Assembly (NCBI RefSeq): GCF_040183065.1
Contig: NC_091123.1
Span: 106,482,321 to 106,546,320 of the forward strand
Origin: Periplaneta americana
Taxonomy: Eukaryota > Arthropoda > Insecta > Blattodea > Blattidae
DNA length: 64,000 bases
Direction of reading: 5' to 3'
The notes under the pieces were generated by a model. That model made no database searches, was not told where the DNA came from, and saw only the letters and a list, made by a program, of their open reading frames with translations. The translations under genes and the position numbers were made by a program. This document shows, one piece after another, positions 11,096 through 21,935 of the stretch (its first letter is position 1; every line of letters begins with the position of its first letter).

Positions 11096-11989
11096 TTATT
11101 TCGTACGGAAATTATTTAATATACAAAATAAATGTCAGAATGCCTGCATCAGGTTATAAGCTGATATTATTTCAGTGAAAAATCAAATTATAAAGCATTT
11201 TACAATAGTTAGAACTGTTTAAAGAAAGGTAACAGATGGGACATAAAAATGACACAGTATATACAATGAACACAAACTCCATACAATCTCTGTCCTGCTA
11301 TGAAATACAAAAATACCACAATATTACCAAACATTGCGAGTGTATAGAGCTATTCATGGATGCATTCAAACTTTGTGCAATATGAATTGTGCATTGAGAG
11401 AAGCTGTCTAAGGATGGGTAACAGACGAGACATTTTCTGAATGTGTCTTGTTATGAATGGAAAGAACAACTGAATAAAACAGTGAACTATTATAAAAACG
11501 TTTTAAACAATTAACAGACATTATATCTGCACATATTACTTTAGCATATCTGTTATAACAACAAAATAAAATTGCGTACGTCTATAATGTCTTATATTGT
11601 ACAACGAAATCATTTAATATTGTAATACCAAAACTGTTGATTGATGCAAGTACAAATAAAAGAAAGAGTAAAAAAAAAGCAGATTGAAGATACCATAAAT
11701 GCATTTAATAGGTGTATTTTTGTCTTTTACTTGAAGATTTGGTTTTTTTGAATGTAAATTCATGGTCATCAGAGCTGCAAGAGTAATATTTCCATTTAAT
11801 TTTGTATGGAGATACTGCAAATGGAATGCATATTTTTGTGTCTCTGGAAGGGTCACTGTGTTGTTCCAACATGCGTTCAACATATCCTCATGAAGTTTCA
11901 CTGTTTCGTCTGTTATCAAAATTACCTTGATGGAAGAAGTTACAGCACATTCGACAAATGATTATGCATTTTAAACTGAGTATTTTCCT
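11092..11989. other. AT-rich stretch, no supported gene
   Basis: A minus-strand frame at 11614-11919 (101 codons) ends in a Phe/Tyr/Leu run and shows no domain. I do not call it a gene. Confidence 0.5.
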
Positions 11990-12617
11990 ACTTTCACCCA
12001 AGTCGTATGCTTATGAGTGTTCTGCACGCCAAAGAAAATTTAATCACAATAAAAATTTGAAATTCCACGAAAGAGAAGTTCATGGTACTGGTAAATGTTA
12101 CGGAAAGCAAATTGAAATGCGGACTTTGTGAATTCATAACAGCTGTTAAGAAGAGTTTGTATGAACACTTCGAATTTGTATACGATGTTCCAGTCATGAG
12201 CGAAAACAGGGAGTTCTCCTCAGTACAGCACTTCATGCAATGGAAAGAAGAAGTTGAAAAAGCAACAGTAACAAGGTATGTGAAACAGCGAGGCTCACAT
12301 CATATTGCTAATAATTTTATTGTAAAAGGTAAAGATATCCCTGTAACATGCCATGAAGGCACTTGGGGGGCATGGAGGTAGAGCATCATGCTTTCCATGA
12401 CCTTGGCACTAGAATGAGGTGGTGTGGTCGGCACCACGCTCTGACTGCCTGTCACTGATCAGGACATTTTACTCTCGTAGCAAAGGTGTTAGGCATATAA
12501 AAACTCAGGGCAGCAATAAGATCAATGGTGTCCGTCATGCAAGCATAGCAGTAACAGAAAATGAAGATTTGGAATATCAGAGCTATTTACATTATCATAA
12601 CGCTTCAGTCTGTCATA
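11990..12617 (+). pseudogene. Zinc-finger-like gene remnant of a dispersed arthropod family
   Basis: Across two frames the sequence reads as a decayed C2H2 finger (YECSARQRKFNHNKNLKFHE, second Cys lost), a second finger-like unit (LKCGLCEF then a YEHF segment), and then an FMQWKEEVEKAT / YVKQRGSHH block. After a SINE remnant (12336-12450) it resumes with RHIKTQGSNKING and an ITVTE-like ASIAVTENED segment. I recall this order (fingers, FxxWKExxE, LKTQGSNKIN, TH-GH) from repeated, unnamed arthropod proteins, some of which resemble the WRKY/FLYWCH-like zinc domains of MULE-type transposases. The name is uncertain. The right end is cut exactly by the RTE LINE at 12618, and its target duplication reappears at 15942-15958. 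Confidence 0.45.
12336..12450 (-). repeat. 3' half of the about 290-bp tRNA-SINE family, truncated
   Basis: Read on the minus strand, this matches 2565-2685: the GGTGCCGACCACACCACCTC block, the CATGGAAAGCATG-like block and the TGTTACAGGGAT end. The tRNA head is missing. It interrupts the zinc-finger-like remnant. Confidence 0.8.
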
Positions 12618-12669
12618 CTTACTTACTTACTTATGGCTTTTAAGGAACCACCCTCACATAAGCCCTCCA

Positions 12670-13706
12670 TCAGTCCCTATCCTGAGCAAGATTAATCCAG
12701 TCTCTACAATCATATCCCAACTTCCTCAAATCCATTATAATGTTATCCTCCCATCTATATCTCGGCCTCCCCAAGAGTCTTTTTCCCTCCGGTCTCCCAG
12801 CTAACACTCTATATACATTTCTGAATTCGCCCATATGTGTTACATGCCCTGCCCATCTCAAACTTCTGAATTTAATGTATTTAGTATGCATTTAATTTTC
12901 TCCTGAATGTCATTTATATTTGATACTGTTGCTCCAAGATATTTGCATTTTTCCACTTCATCAAAAAATAAATTTCCAACTTTTATATTTCCATTTCGTA
13001 AAATATTTTGGCCTCAAGACATAATCATATACTCTGTCTTTTCGAGATTTACTTCCAAACCTATTTCTTTACGTGCTTCAAGTAAAATTCCCATGTTTTC
13101 CCTATAGTCTGTGGATTTTTCTCCGAACATATTTACATCATCTGCATAGACAAGCAGCTGATGTAATCCATTCAATTCCAATCCTTTCTGTTAAAATGTT
13201 TTATTTAGCCAAGGTTATATCAGCGTCGCCAGTGTGCCGAAATTTTGTCCCGCAAGAGTTCTTTTACATGCCAGTAAATCTACTGACATGAGCCTGTCAC
13301 ATTTAAGCACACTTAAATGCCATCGACCTGGCGCAGGATCGAACCCACAATCTCGGGTACAGAAGGCCAGTGCAATACTAACTGAGCCAACCAAGTCGAC
13401 GCCCTTTCTGTTATCCTGGACTTTCCTAATAGCATACTCTAGAGCAAAGTTAAAAAGTAAAGGTGATAGTGCATCTCCTTGCTTTAGACCGCAGTGAATT
13501 GGAAAAGCATCTGACAGAAACTGACCTATATGGACTCTGCTGTATGTTCCACTGAGACATATTTTAATTAATCGAACTAGTTTCTTGGGAATAACAAATT
13601 CAATAAGAATATCATATAAAACTTCTCTCTTAACTGAGTCATATGCCTTTCTGAAATCTATGAATAACTGATATATTGTACCCTTATACTCCCATTTGTT
13701 CTCCAA
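12670..13706 (-). pseudogene. LINE reverse transcriptase and C-terminal region (broken)
   Basis: Minus strand. From 13706 down I read the RT fingers/palm: LFIDFRKAYDSVKREVLYDI (catalytic Asp block) and LKQGDALSPLLFNFALEYAI. The SINE at 13194-13402 then intervenes. Right after it the frame resumes with the LLVYADDV catalytic motif (about 13136-13160), then EVN-KTEYMIMS (13070-13010). Further down is a C-terminal block, RSLRWAGHVTHM and GRPRYRWEDNI, at 12860-12710. Frameshifts separate these parts, and the apparent open frame running from the RT into the SINE is an artefact of the insertion. The motif order matches RTE-clade RT. It is not functional. Confidence 0.88.
13194..13402 (-). repeat. 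tRNA-headed SINE (GTCGAC family), copy A
   Basis: Minus-strand head GTCGACTTGGTTGGCTCAGT, B box GGTTCGATCC, body with a repeated GCATTTAAGTGTGCTTAAATG palindrome-like motif, and an ATAAAACAT tail. It is flanked by a perfect 11-bp duplication, CCTTTCTGTTA (13183-13193 and 13403-13413), so the insertion into the LINE RT is exact. The sister copy is at 15668-15900. Confidence 0.93.
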
Positions 13707-14501
13707 TATCTGTCAAATAAAAAAAAAAATCTGATCAATAGTCTATCTATTACACCTAAAACTACACTGATGATCCCCAATAATTTCAACATATGGAGTT
13801 AATCCTCTCAAAAGAATATTGGACAAAATTTTGTCCGACGTCAACAAAAGTGATATTCCTCGAAAGTTACTAGTTAGTCTTGTGCCCCTTCTTAAAGACA
13901 GGTACAGTTATGGACTCCTTCCAGGTTCTGGTATAATTTCCTTTTCCCAAATAGCAAGTACAAGCTTATAAATTTCGCTAGATAATACACTTCCACCTTC
14001 TTGTATTAATTCTGCTGGAATTTGACCGATACGTGGAGACTGTACTTTTTCAAATTTTCTATCGCAATTTCGACTTAGAAAAGCATGGGTCCGGGTTTGT
14101 ATTTGAATTTCGTTTTGATCATTTCTATTTGTCCTATGTACATTTAGTAGTTGCCCAAAATAGTCTTTCCATCTTCAGGATTGAATGAGAGTCTGCAAGC
14201 AAGTCACCATTCTCATCCTTGATTGCATTTACCCTTGCTTATCCATTCTTAAATTCCATTATGTCCTTATATAAATCTCGAATGTTTTTATTCTTACTAT
14301 TTGTTTCCACCCCATTCAGTTTTTCCTTCAAGTAATCTCTCTTTTATTCCTAAGTGTATGACTTGCTTCCCGTCTTTCATTGAATAATTATCTCTGTTCG
14401 TCTCAACTGAATCCGGTAAGAATTTCAATTTTGCCTGTTTCCTTCTTTCTACTGCCATGGAACAATCTTCATCAAACCGCGGTTTCTTTTTTCTTAGTTT
14501 C
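13707..14501 (-). pseudogene. Linker between endonuclease and RT of the RTE LINE
   Basis: This stretch should encode the LINE segment between endonuclease and RT palm. The minus-strand frames are broken every few tens of codons, and I can read only short LINE-like pieces. It is needed for continuity of the element, since no other insertion is visible here. Confidence 0.6.
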
Positions 14502-15473
14502 TTAATAACCTATGCTCTGCTCTGCTGAAATTTTTATATTATCTCGGATATTTTCCCACATGCTATTAACATTTAACTCTTCCTCAACTTCGTCGGAACT
14601 TGCTAAAGCAGCAAACCTATTTGAAATTTCGACCTGATAATTTTGCTTAGTTTCCTCATCTTTTAATTTCGGAATATTGAATCTTCTAATATTAACTTGT
14701 TGCTCTACTCGCTTAGCTACTGATAGTCTTTCTCTTAGTTCTCCAATTACCAAATAATGGTCAGAATTACAGTCTGCCCCCCCCCCCCTGAAGGTTCGAA
14801 TGTCTACTATACTAGTATGTCTTCGTTTATCTATTAAGATGTGATCTATCTGGTTGTGTGCCAATCCATCTGGAGAAGTCCAAATATATTTATGTATATC
14901 CTTATCGGGAAAAGTTGTACTTTTGACAATTAAATCTTTTGATGTGGCAAAGTTGATTAACCTAACTGCATTATCATTGCTAGTTATATGTAGACTCTCT
15001 TTTCCAATAGTTGGCTTAAAAATATCTTCACGTCCTACTTTAGCATTGAAATCACCCAATCAAATTTTCATATTTTATCTAGATAACTGATCAAAAGTAT
15101 GTTCAAATTCCTCATAGAAGCTGTCCTTTATATGGTCGTCTTTCTCTTCTGTAGGGATGTGAGCATTTATAATTATGGTATCGCACCATCTACCCTTAAG
15201 TAATAAATACAATAACCTGTCACTGATAAATTCGACCTTTTTTACTGCTGATTTTATTCTTTTATGGATAAAGAATCCTGTTCCTAATTAGTAATTATTG
15301 TTTCCTTCCCCATAATACAACAAGTAATCTCCTATTTGTGATATGGCGTTCCCATCTAACCTAACTTCCTGTACTCCCACAAAGTCTATTCTATATCTAG
15401 CTAGTTCTTTTGCTACTAATGTCACCCCTCCTGTTCTATATAGGCTTGTAACATTCCAAGTACCAAATCTCAT
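14502..15473 (-). pseudogene. LINE apurinic-type endonuclease (broken)
   Basis: Minus strand, from about 15473: MRFGTWNVTSLYRTGG (N-terminal beta strand with the Asn of AP endonucleases), then VGVQEVRLDG (catalytic Glu). After a frameshift gap comes MGDFNAKVGRED (the GDFN active-site motif, 15059), then NQIDHILIDKR and DHYLVIGELR (SDH-like end motif, about 14760). A run of ten C bases near 14780 has extended the coding sequence there. This motif order defines the exonuclease-endonuclease-phosphatase domain that nicks target DNA in non-LTR retrotransposons. At least two frameshifts make it inactive. Confidence 0.88.
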
Positions 15474-15667
15474 AACCTTATTCCTTTGCTGTGGTCGTGC
15501 CAGAGAATCAATTCCATTCCAAGGCTTATTTTGTGGTTTCGTAACAAGCTATTTTTTACGGTAATGGGTTGTTAGCCATTCCCCTAACCCCCAAGCTGGA
15601 GGACCACCCCTCATCGGCTGTCCGCGACTGCTTATTCAATATATTCGCAGCTACCCTCCATATCTGG

Positions 15668-15900
15668 TAGTCGACCTGGTTGGCGAGTTGGTATAGCTCT
15701 GGCCTTCTATGCCCAAGGTTGCGGGTTCGATCCCGTGCCAGGTCGATGGCATTTAAGTGTGCTTAAATGCGACAGGCTCATGTCAGTAGATTTACTGGCA
15801 TGTAAAAGAACTCCTGCAGGACAAAATTCTGGCACATCCGGCGACTCTGATATAACCTCTGCAGTTGCGAGCGTCATTAAATAAAACATAATTTAATTTT
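15668..15900 (+). repeat. tRNA-headed SINE (GTCGAC family), copy B
   Basis: The same family as 13194-13402, in opposite orientation: head GTCGACCTGGTTGGCGAGTT, B box GGTTCGATCC, the same body, and an ATAAAACATAATTTAATTTT tail. Its flanks CCATATCTGG (15658-15667) and CCTTATCTGG (15901-15910) are a 9/10 target duplication, and removing it restores the LINE leader. Confidence 0.9.
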
Positions 15901-15958
15901 CCTTATCTGGAGGCCTCTCCTCTATCCGCAACCTGAGGACTCGCTTCAGTCTGTCATA

Positions 15959-16434
15959 GTCCATCAAAATATTCCTTATGCCACAAATCACAGAATATTC
16001 ATGATTTTTCTTTAGAATGAATAACTTGATCATAACATTTTCAGTAGGAAAAAATGCATCCGCTTCATTTATTATTTGCTGAAAGTGTTCCACTAATTGG
16101 AGAGTGTTTATTAGTGTTCTCGTTGATGATTCGAGAAGTTTAATAGTGATTATAATTATTATAATAATGATCATAATAATAAAGCTTTATTTATTCTAGC
16201 AGAGTTAAGGTCGTAAGACCTTCTCTTCCACTCAACCAGAGGATGAAAAAGAAATATATAATAATATAATGTTAACACAAAAGAATTATTCGTTGCTGCC
16301 CTATACTCTACTGGGGAGTAACAGGAAACAAGAAGAAAAACACAAAAGAAAATTATATAGCTAATATAAAATTGAAGTATGAAAATATGTATAAGCCAGA
16401 AGAATACCGAACTTAAGTCACTGTTCATAGTGAT
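15959..16434. other. Flank of the LINE target, unassigned
   Basis: If the LINE is removed, 15959 continues the zinc-finger-like remnant at 12617. The continuation is not readable as that protein for more than about 15 codons. A minus-strand open frame (15893-16174) exists but runs through the LINE border, so it is chance. ATT-rich simple sequence lies at 16145-16185. Confidence 0.45.
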
Positions 16435-16690
16435 TTGTCCATTGGACGGTTATGCCTGGTGACCCCCTTGGTCCTATTCGACAGGAGTAGGTACATGCCG
16501 GCATTGGGTTCCCCTTCTTCCTTCCTCATCTTCATCATCACCACTCATTCCATACACTACACTTACACATGCACTCACCTTAGTACTGTACAGGACATAA
16601 CTCTCCACAGATACACAGCATGGCCCACCAAAGTGGTGTGCAACTAGAAAATGGGTCACAGTCCTGTCATCTATTCGCAATATGCGGAAC
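16435..16690 (-). repeat. Possible dispersed repeat
   Basis: Higher GC than its flanks. On the minus strand it contains AACCCAATGCCGGCATGTAC and CCTACTCCTGTCGAATAG, which I recall as part of a dispersed repeat in arthropod genomes. No ends, target duplication or second copy are visible in the window, so this is weak. Confidence 0.3.
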
Positions 16691-18032
16691 CTGAATCATG
16701 TAAAGTGAAGTGGGTAGACATTGGATAGATACATACATACATATTTGCTTAAATCAGATGACAAATTAAATTATATGTTTACTAGGCTACAAATGATACT
16801 TTCATACTTCACTATATTAATCAGAAAGTGAATGTACTAACCCTGTCGTGTGCTGTTGCACTAAACTCTGTACACAGATAACATATTTCCACTAAGTTAC
16901 ATGCCGACCAAACATTGGGATTTAGTAATAACCTTGCTTCTGACTTGCCTCCACCCCCTTCCTTCCTAATCCTCTATCCATGATCATGTGAAGACTAACA
17001 GTACTAACATTCTTAGGGGATGTGAATGACTTGGCTGGGCAGTGCACTGCGACTTTTCTAACAGAGTATATTAAAGAAATATACTTATCAGAATGGAGAC
17101 AATATACGAATTTTTCGTATTTCATCAGTACTAATGCCCAACTTAAAGTGTGAATTTTCAGTTTTTATCTTAATTCTATTAATGCCAGCAGCTGGTGTAG
17201 CCACACTTAAGCGTATATTTCCATACACTGTAGTTGGCTGCTCATTTATCTAATAATTTTGGAAGAACCACATCATTTTGATTTCCACTACCTAATTGCG
17301 AACCTTATTACTTATATTTCACTAATTAGTTTTCAGGTGCCTTCAGATATGATCAACTATGGCTCTCTGTAATTCTAACAGCCTGGCAAACTTGAATTTC
17401 ATCCCTTGTGAGTACTTGTCAGGCAATATTCATCTCAGATAAAATAACTAGCAGAATGGTCAATAACACAGCCAATAAAATATGCTTGCAGCCTTCTTAT
17501 TCAGAAACAGAGCTCTTTCACACGACATAAGTGTATGATAATGAACCCCAATTTTATTTTATTTTATTTCCAGAAAAAACCACCCTTTAATATTCCAACT
17601 TCCTTATAATTTATGTGCTCTCAATTTGATTTTAACATGCGAATAGTAGTCAAATTACCAGCATAATAACCACTCAATCACTGATGTCAATTGCATTAGT
17701 CAACTTTTTTCTCTGATTTCATATATTACAGTTTTTCATTTTCAATATATTAGGCCAGAAAAATTGGAATGTAGTATGAAGAGACTACTGTAATAGGGTT
17801 ACCATTTGTTTAGTACAAAGCAAATGGTCTAAATTACTCCACAGTAACAATTATATATATTGTACACCTCAGTAACACTGCTCAATGAACACAGGTAAAA
17901 ATCAGTATGTGCACTTTTCAAGAACCATTCTTGTTCTTCCTTCCACTGTCACAATTTTTTCTCTAAACATCATATACACCCTGTAATTTATATTAGACAG
18001 CAAATACTTACTCTTATGTCAAACTCTCAAAC
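16691..18032. other. AT-rich stretch with no recognised feature
   Basis: No defensible frame, repeat or RNA structure before the hAT element that starts at 18041. Confidence 0.5.
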
Positions 18033-18606
18033 ATCTCAAACAGGGGCATATATTGCAGGTGTTCAAGGTGTGCACTGGACACCCTATAAATTCGGTAATC
18101 TCATTTTTTAAGTTGTTTTATATAATGGAACAATAATTTTAATTTATCACAATTTAAATGCGTGGTAATCTCAATGGAAGTTTACGTATATAGTTCAAGA
18201 TTAATTTTAATTTATTACCATTTAAATATTTTAAATGTCTGCTGATTGAATGTGCACATCATCCCCAGAACAGCTTTCATTTTGTAATGTACATTCTGCC
18301 TGACGAAGTGGGATGAGGTCTGGTCTGGTTGTCCTGTCCATACAAAAGAACATCCCCTGCTGAGAGTTACTGCTATAATTGTCTGCGCGGGCAAAGTGGC
18401 ATGGTGGGGATACTCGCTTCTCTCAAGCTCGCAGGTCGTCCTGTATACAGGCAGGTCAACTTGTCAATGGAACATTACAAAATATTGTGTTTGACGTGTG
18501 TGTTTACTGTTTGTGTGAGTGAATTTACTGTGGGTTTTACTAGAGTTCATAGTTGTGTGCCAGCGCAGGTGAACAATTTAAATTACTTATTTAATGATAA
18601 TAGCAC

Positions 18607-20725
18607 TTGGAAATGTACACTGTAAAAGATCTTTTGCAAAAGCCATTCTCTTCTCGCTCACTAGAAGAGAAATTACATATAGTGAATAAGGGTAGACCTA
18701 ACCGGCCACTTCCGAATTTAGTGCAACAATATAAAACAAAAAGTGAACAATACACTAGATATTTTTCTATTTCACAATATGAAAATGTAGAATGGTTAGC
18801 GGGTTGTGAAACTTCATACAGGTTATTTTGCTGGTCATGTATATTGTTTTCTAACAAAAATGAGGTTTGGAGCAAGCATGGCTTTGCTGACTTAAATCAC
18901 TTGTCTAGTGCACAGTAAAAACATTCAAAATCTCAAACTCATGTACAATGTTTCCTGAAATCAAAACTTTTCGGCAAACAGCGAATTGATACTTTACTTG
19001 ATGATCAACGAAGAACTGATACCAGTAAACACAATGAAGAGGTTAAGAAAAACAGGGCCGTATTGATACGAATCATTGACGCTATTTGTCTTCTAGCTAA
19101 CCAGGAGCTCCCTCTACAGGGACATGACGAATCAGATAGTTCTTTGAACAAAGGAAATTTTTTAGAATTTTTGAATGTGTTAAAAAAATATGATTTACTT
19201 TTAGAAAACTATCTAAATTCGTCCACAGTGTTTCGAGGAACTTCTCCATTGATTCAAAATGATATCATAAAAGCTATTACTGATGTAGTAAAATAAAAAA
19301 TAAAAAATGAAATTAACTCGGTTTCATTTGTAGCTATAATGCTTGATGAAACTTCTGATATTGAGAACAAATCTCAACTATCTACTGTTCTCCGCTATGT
19401 AAAGGGCGATTCTGTCTATGAAAGATACTTTGGCTTTATAGATGTTAGTGCTGATAGAACAGCATATGGTTTATTTACTCACGTAGAACGAGTAGTTAAT
19501 GAATTTGAAATTTCTAATAAACTCGTGGGTCAGACATACGATGGAGTTCTGTAATGAGTGGTCATGTGAATGGCTTACAATCTAAAGTCTTATCAGCCTA
19601 TCCAAATGCAATCTTCACCCACTGTTATGCCCATGTTCTAAGTCTTGTTCTCCATCAGAGTGTATCAGTTATTAAAGAATGTAAAATATTTTTCCAAACA
19701 TTGAGTGGACTCTCTGCTTTCTTTTCTAAATCCTCTAAAAGGACATATGTATTGCATGAATTTGTGCAAAAGAAATTACCCACTGTAGCACCAACCAGAT
19801 GGAATTTTACATCAAGGCTTTGCCATACTGTAAAAGAATACAGATCTGAACTTTGTGAGTTCTTCGAAAATATTATTAAAAATTCTGGTAAATGGGATAG
19901 TGAGACAGTCATAAAATCACGTGGTTTTTTATCTTTCCTTCAAGAGTTTGAAACTATATTTCTATTGGAAGTATTTTCGATGTTGCTTACTTATACAGAT
20001 ATATTATACAATCTTTTACAAACAAAACATTTTGATATTCTTTACTGTAGCAGGAAAGTAGTTGATATCAAAGATAAACTTCAATATGATAGAGAACATT
20101 CTTATTCATCAGTTTGGAACAATACAATTTCAAATAAGAACGAAACCTATCAGGTGAAAACGAAGCGGCACTGTCCAGATAAAGTGGAACAAGAAAATAA
20201 TTATCGCCGGCTATACTTGGAAATTATTGATTGCCTAATTCATTAAATTGATTGTAGATTTCCTCAACTTGATAAATTAGAATATTTTCATTTGTTACAA
20301 TGTCAGAAGTACTATGAATATAGAAAAACATTTCCCGAACCATTCCTACAGAAACTTTTGGCTCAGTACAGAAATTTATTTGATCGCGTTGGACTGAAGA
20401 ATGAATTAATTGTTCTCTACACTTCACCTGAATTTCATGGAAAGGATGTTCACGAACTTGTTAGCTTTATGCATGAAAATTTCCTCTCTTCCGGGTTTAG
20501 TGAAGTGTATAAACTTGCTAGGTTAATACTGACCATTCCTTGTACTACAAGCTCTGTGGAACGTTCGTTTTCTGCATTAAGACAAATCAAAGACTCTGTA
20601 ACTTAAGTTTGTTGTCAATCGAAAAGGAGTTAGTGCACAAAATGAAGAACAAAGACTCATTTTATAATGCTGTGATTGAGAAGTTCACATCACAAGAAAG
20701 AAGAATACATCTAATGTTTAAATGA
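18607..20725 (+). pseudogene. hAT transposase, zinc-finger MYM-type-1-like, decayed
   Basis: From ATG 18607 the translation reads, in order: a TTF-type zinc-finger region (FCWSCILFSNKNEVW, about residues 70-90); a DUF4371-like segment (MLDETSDIENKSQLSTVLRY, around 19339, and GQTYDGV at 19530); MSGHVNGLQSKV, then the HCYAHVLSLVLHQ motif (19616) and PTRWNFTSRL (19794); and the C-terminal dimerisation block TTSSVERSFSALRQIK (20550). This is the standard layout of ZMYM1-like hAT transposases of about 700 residues. The break points are in-frame stops at 18916 and 19294, a frameshift near 19550, a stop at 20244 and a frameshift near 20590. It cannot make a full protein, but it is young enough that every domain is readable. 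Confidence 0.92.
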
Positions 20726-20770
20726 AAGAGGTACGTATTTGAATTACTAAATCCATGGAAGTGTTATTAA

Positions 20771-21776
20771 TAGGGGGTGGATGTTGATGAAAAGTCATCT
20801 TATTATTATTCACATTAGGACGATGCCTATTAATATATAAATCCTTTCTATGTTAATATCAATGGAAAAAAATAATTCCTTATATTGCATTTTTCGGCGT
20901 TTTTGAACTAATAGGTAATTTTTATATTTTTTTCGGCATTTTTGGTCATTTTTAATACTCTGAAGAACTTCTAGATCATTTGGAATGCATTTTACTTTCT
21001 TCTTTAGTGATAGGTCTGTTAAATCTTTTTCTAAGCAATTAGGTCAGTAGTAATTACCTACCGGTACTGAATAAGTGAATAACAGTGACGTTTGAGTTTT
21101 ATAGTTTGAGACAAACTGTGAAGACCATCCCTCATTACACTTGAAGGCTTCACTTTACACGATGGAAGTAATATAAAATGCTTGACAACAGTAAAGTTTA
21201 AGTGAGGGCTTTGACCGCTACTGTTCTTTTGTTGGTACGAGGGTGTCTTTAGAATTTGTTTGTTTGGAAGGGAAGAAATTTTCACAGTGTCGTAGACAGG
21301 ACGTTGTGTCCCCATGGAAGGAAAGGGACAGTATTTTTAACACAAGGATTGCAAGAATGCACGCTGCGCCCACAATTTGTTTTGTCATTCACACTCCCCC
21401 ATCTGGAAGATCTGGTAACAAAAGTGAAGAACAGAAGTAGGAGGGGACGGAGAATGAAGGCATGACATGAATCACCATTGATTGAAACACACTGTAAACC
21501 CTCATTAAAATCTATAGTTTTCCCTTAAAGCCTTCATTTTTTTTGGATGGCCTTTTCCTTTATCTTAGCCAAATTCCAGAAAGTTGTCTCCTCTCTCTGG
21601 CATTTGCAGGGCAGTCATTGAAACAAGGTGATTAGTTTTTAAGAAGTTGTGGTGCGAGTACTTTGAATAATATTTAAATGTCATTTCTTTTAATTTTATG
21701 TCATTTTTCCATTAGTTTAAGGGCATTTTAATGATCATTTTAAGTAGATTTTTAGGTCATGAATATCTGCCCCCTA
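20771..21776. mobile_element. Non-autonomous hAT nested in the ZMYM1-like hAT
   Basis: The terminal repeats are TAGGGGGTGGATGTTGATGA and, inverted, TAGGGGGCAGATATTCATGA. A perfect 8-bp duplication, GTTATTAA, lies at 20763-20770 and 21777-21784. The 1006-bp interior has no transposase-like frame, only T-rich repeats with TTTTCGGCRTTTTT near the left end. It must be mobilised by an enzyme encoded elsewhere. Confidence 0.92.
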
Positions 21777-21935
21777 GTTATTAAATATAAACAATACTAA
21801 ATTATATATAAAAATGGCAGTTAATGTTGACCCGATATTTCACTTAGGCCTATAATAATTGTGAGAGATAGACCAACTATATATTTTTAACAGAACACCC
21901 AAACTCCAGGTTCAGCATACGCCACTGATCTCAAA

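Larger units (their letters stand above)
12618..15941 (-). mobile_element. RTE-type LINE, near full length, carrying two SINEs
   Basis: The element lies on the minus strand. Its 3' end is a short (TAAG)n tail (plus-strand TTACTTACTTACTTA from 12618), as usual for RTE elements. It is flanked by a perfect 17-bp duplication, CGCTTCAGTCTGTCATA (12601-12617 and 15942-15958). Reading 5' to 3' it carries an untranslated leader (about 15.94-15.48 kb), an AP endonuclease and a reverse transcriptase, all with frameshifts. Two SINEs of one family have inserted: 13194-13402 in the RT and 15668-15900 in the leader. Without them the LINE is about 2.86 kb. Confidence 0.92.
18041..21927 (+). mobile_element. 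ZMYM1-like hAT transposon, nearly complete, with nested hAT
   Basis: The left end is CAGGGGCATATATTGCAGGT and the reverse complement of the right end is CAGTGGCGTATGCTGAACCT. Both follow the CAGNGGCRTA style of this hAT branch. The element is flanked by a perfect 8-bp duplication, ATCTCAAA (18033-18040 and 21928-21935). It contains a decayed full-length transposase (18607-20725). A 1006-bp non-autonomous hAT (20771-21776) has inserted between transposase and right end. Without it the host element is about 2.87 kb. Confidence 0.95.

Noticed and set aside
11614..11919. 101-codon minus-strand frame
   Set aside because: The C-terminal half is a Phe/Tyr/Leu run expected from AT-rich DNA, and no homologous motif was recognised.
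13215..13400. Continuation of the LINE RT frame
   Set aside because: It runs into the inserted SINE; the true RT text resumes at 13193.
15893..16174. 93-codon minus-strand frame
   Set aside because: It starts in an ATT repeat and crosses the LINE border, so it cannot be one ancestral gene.
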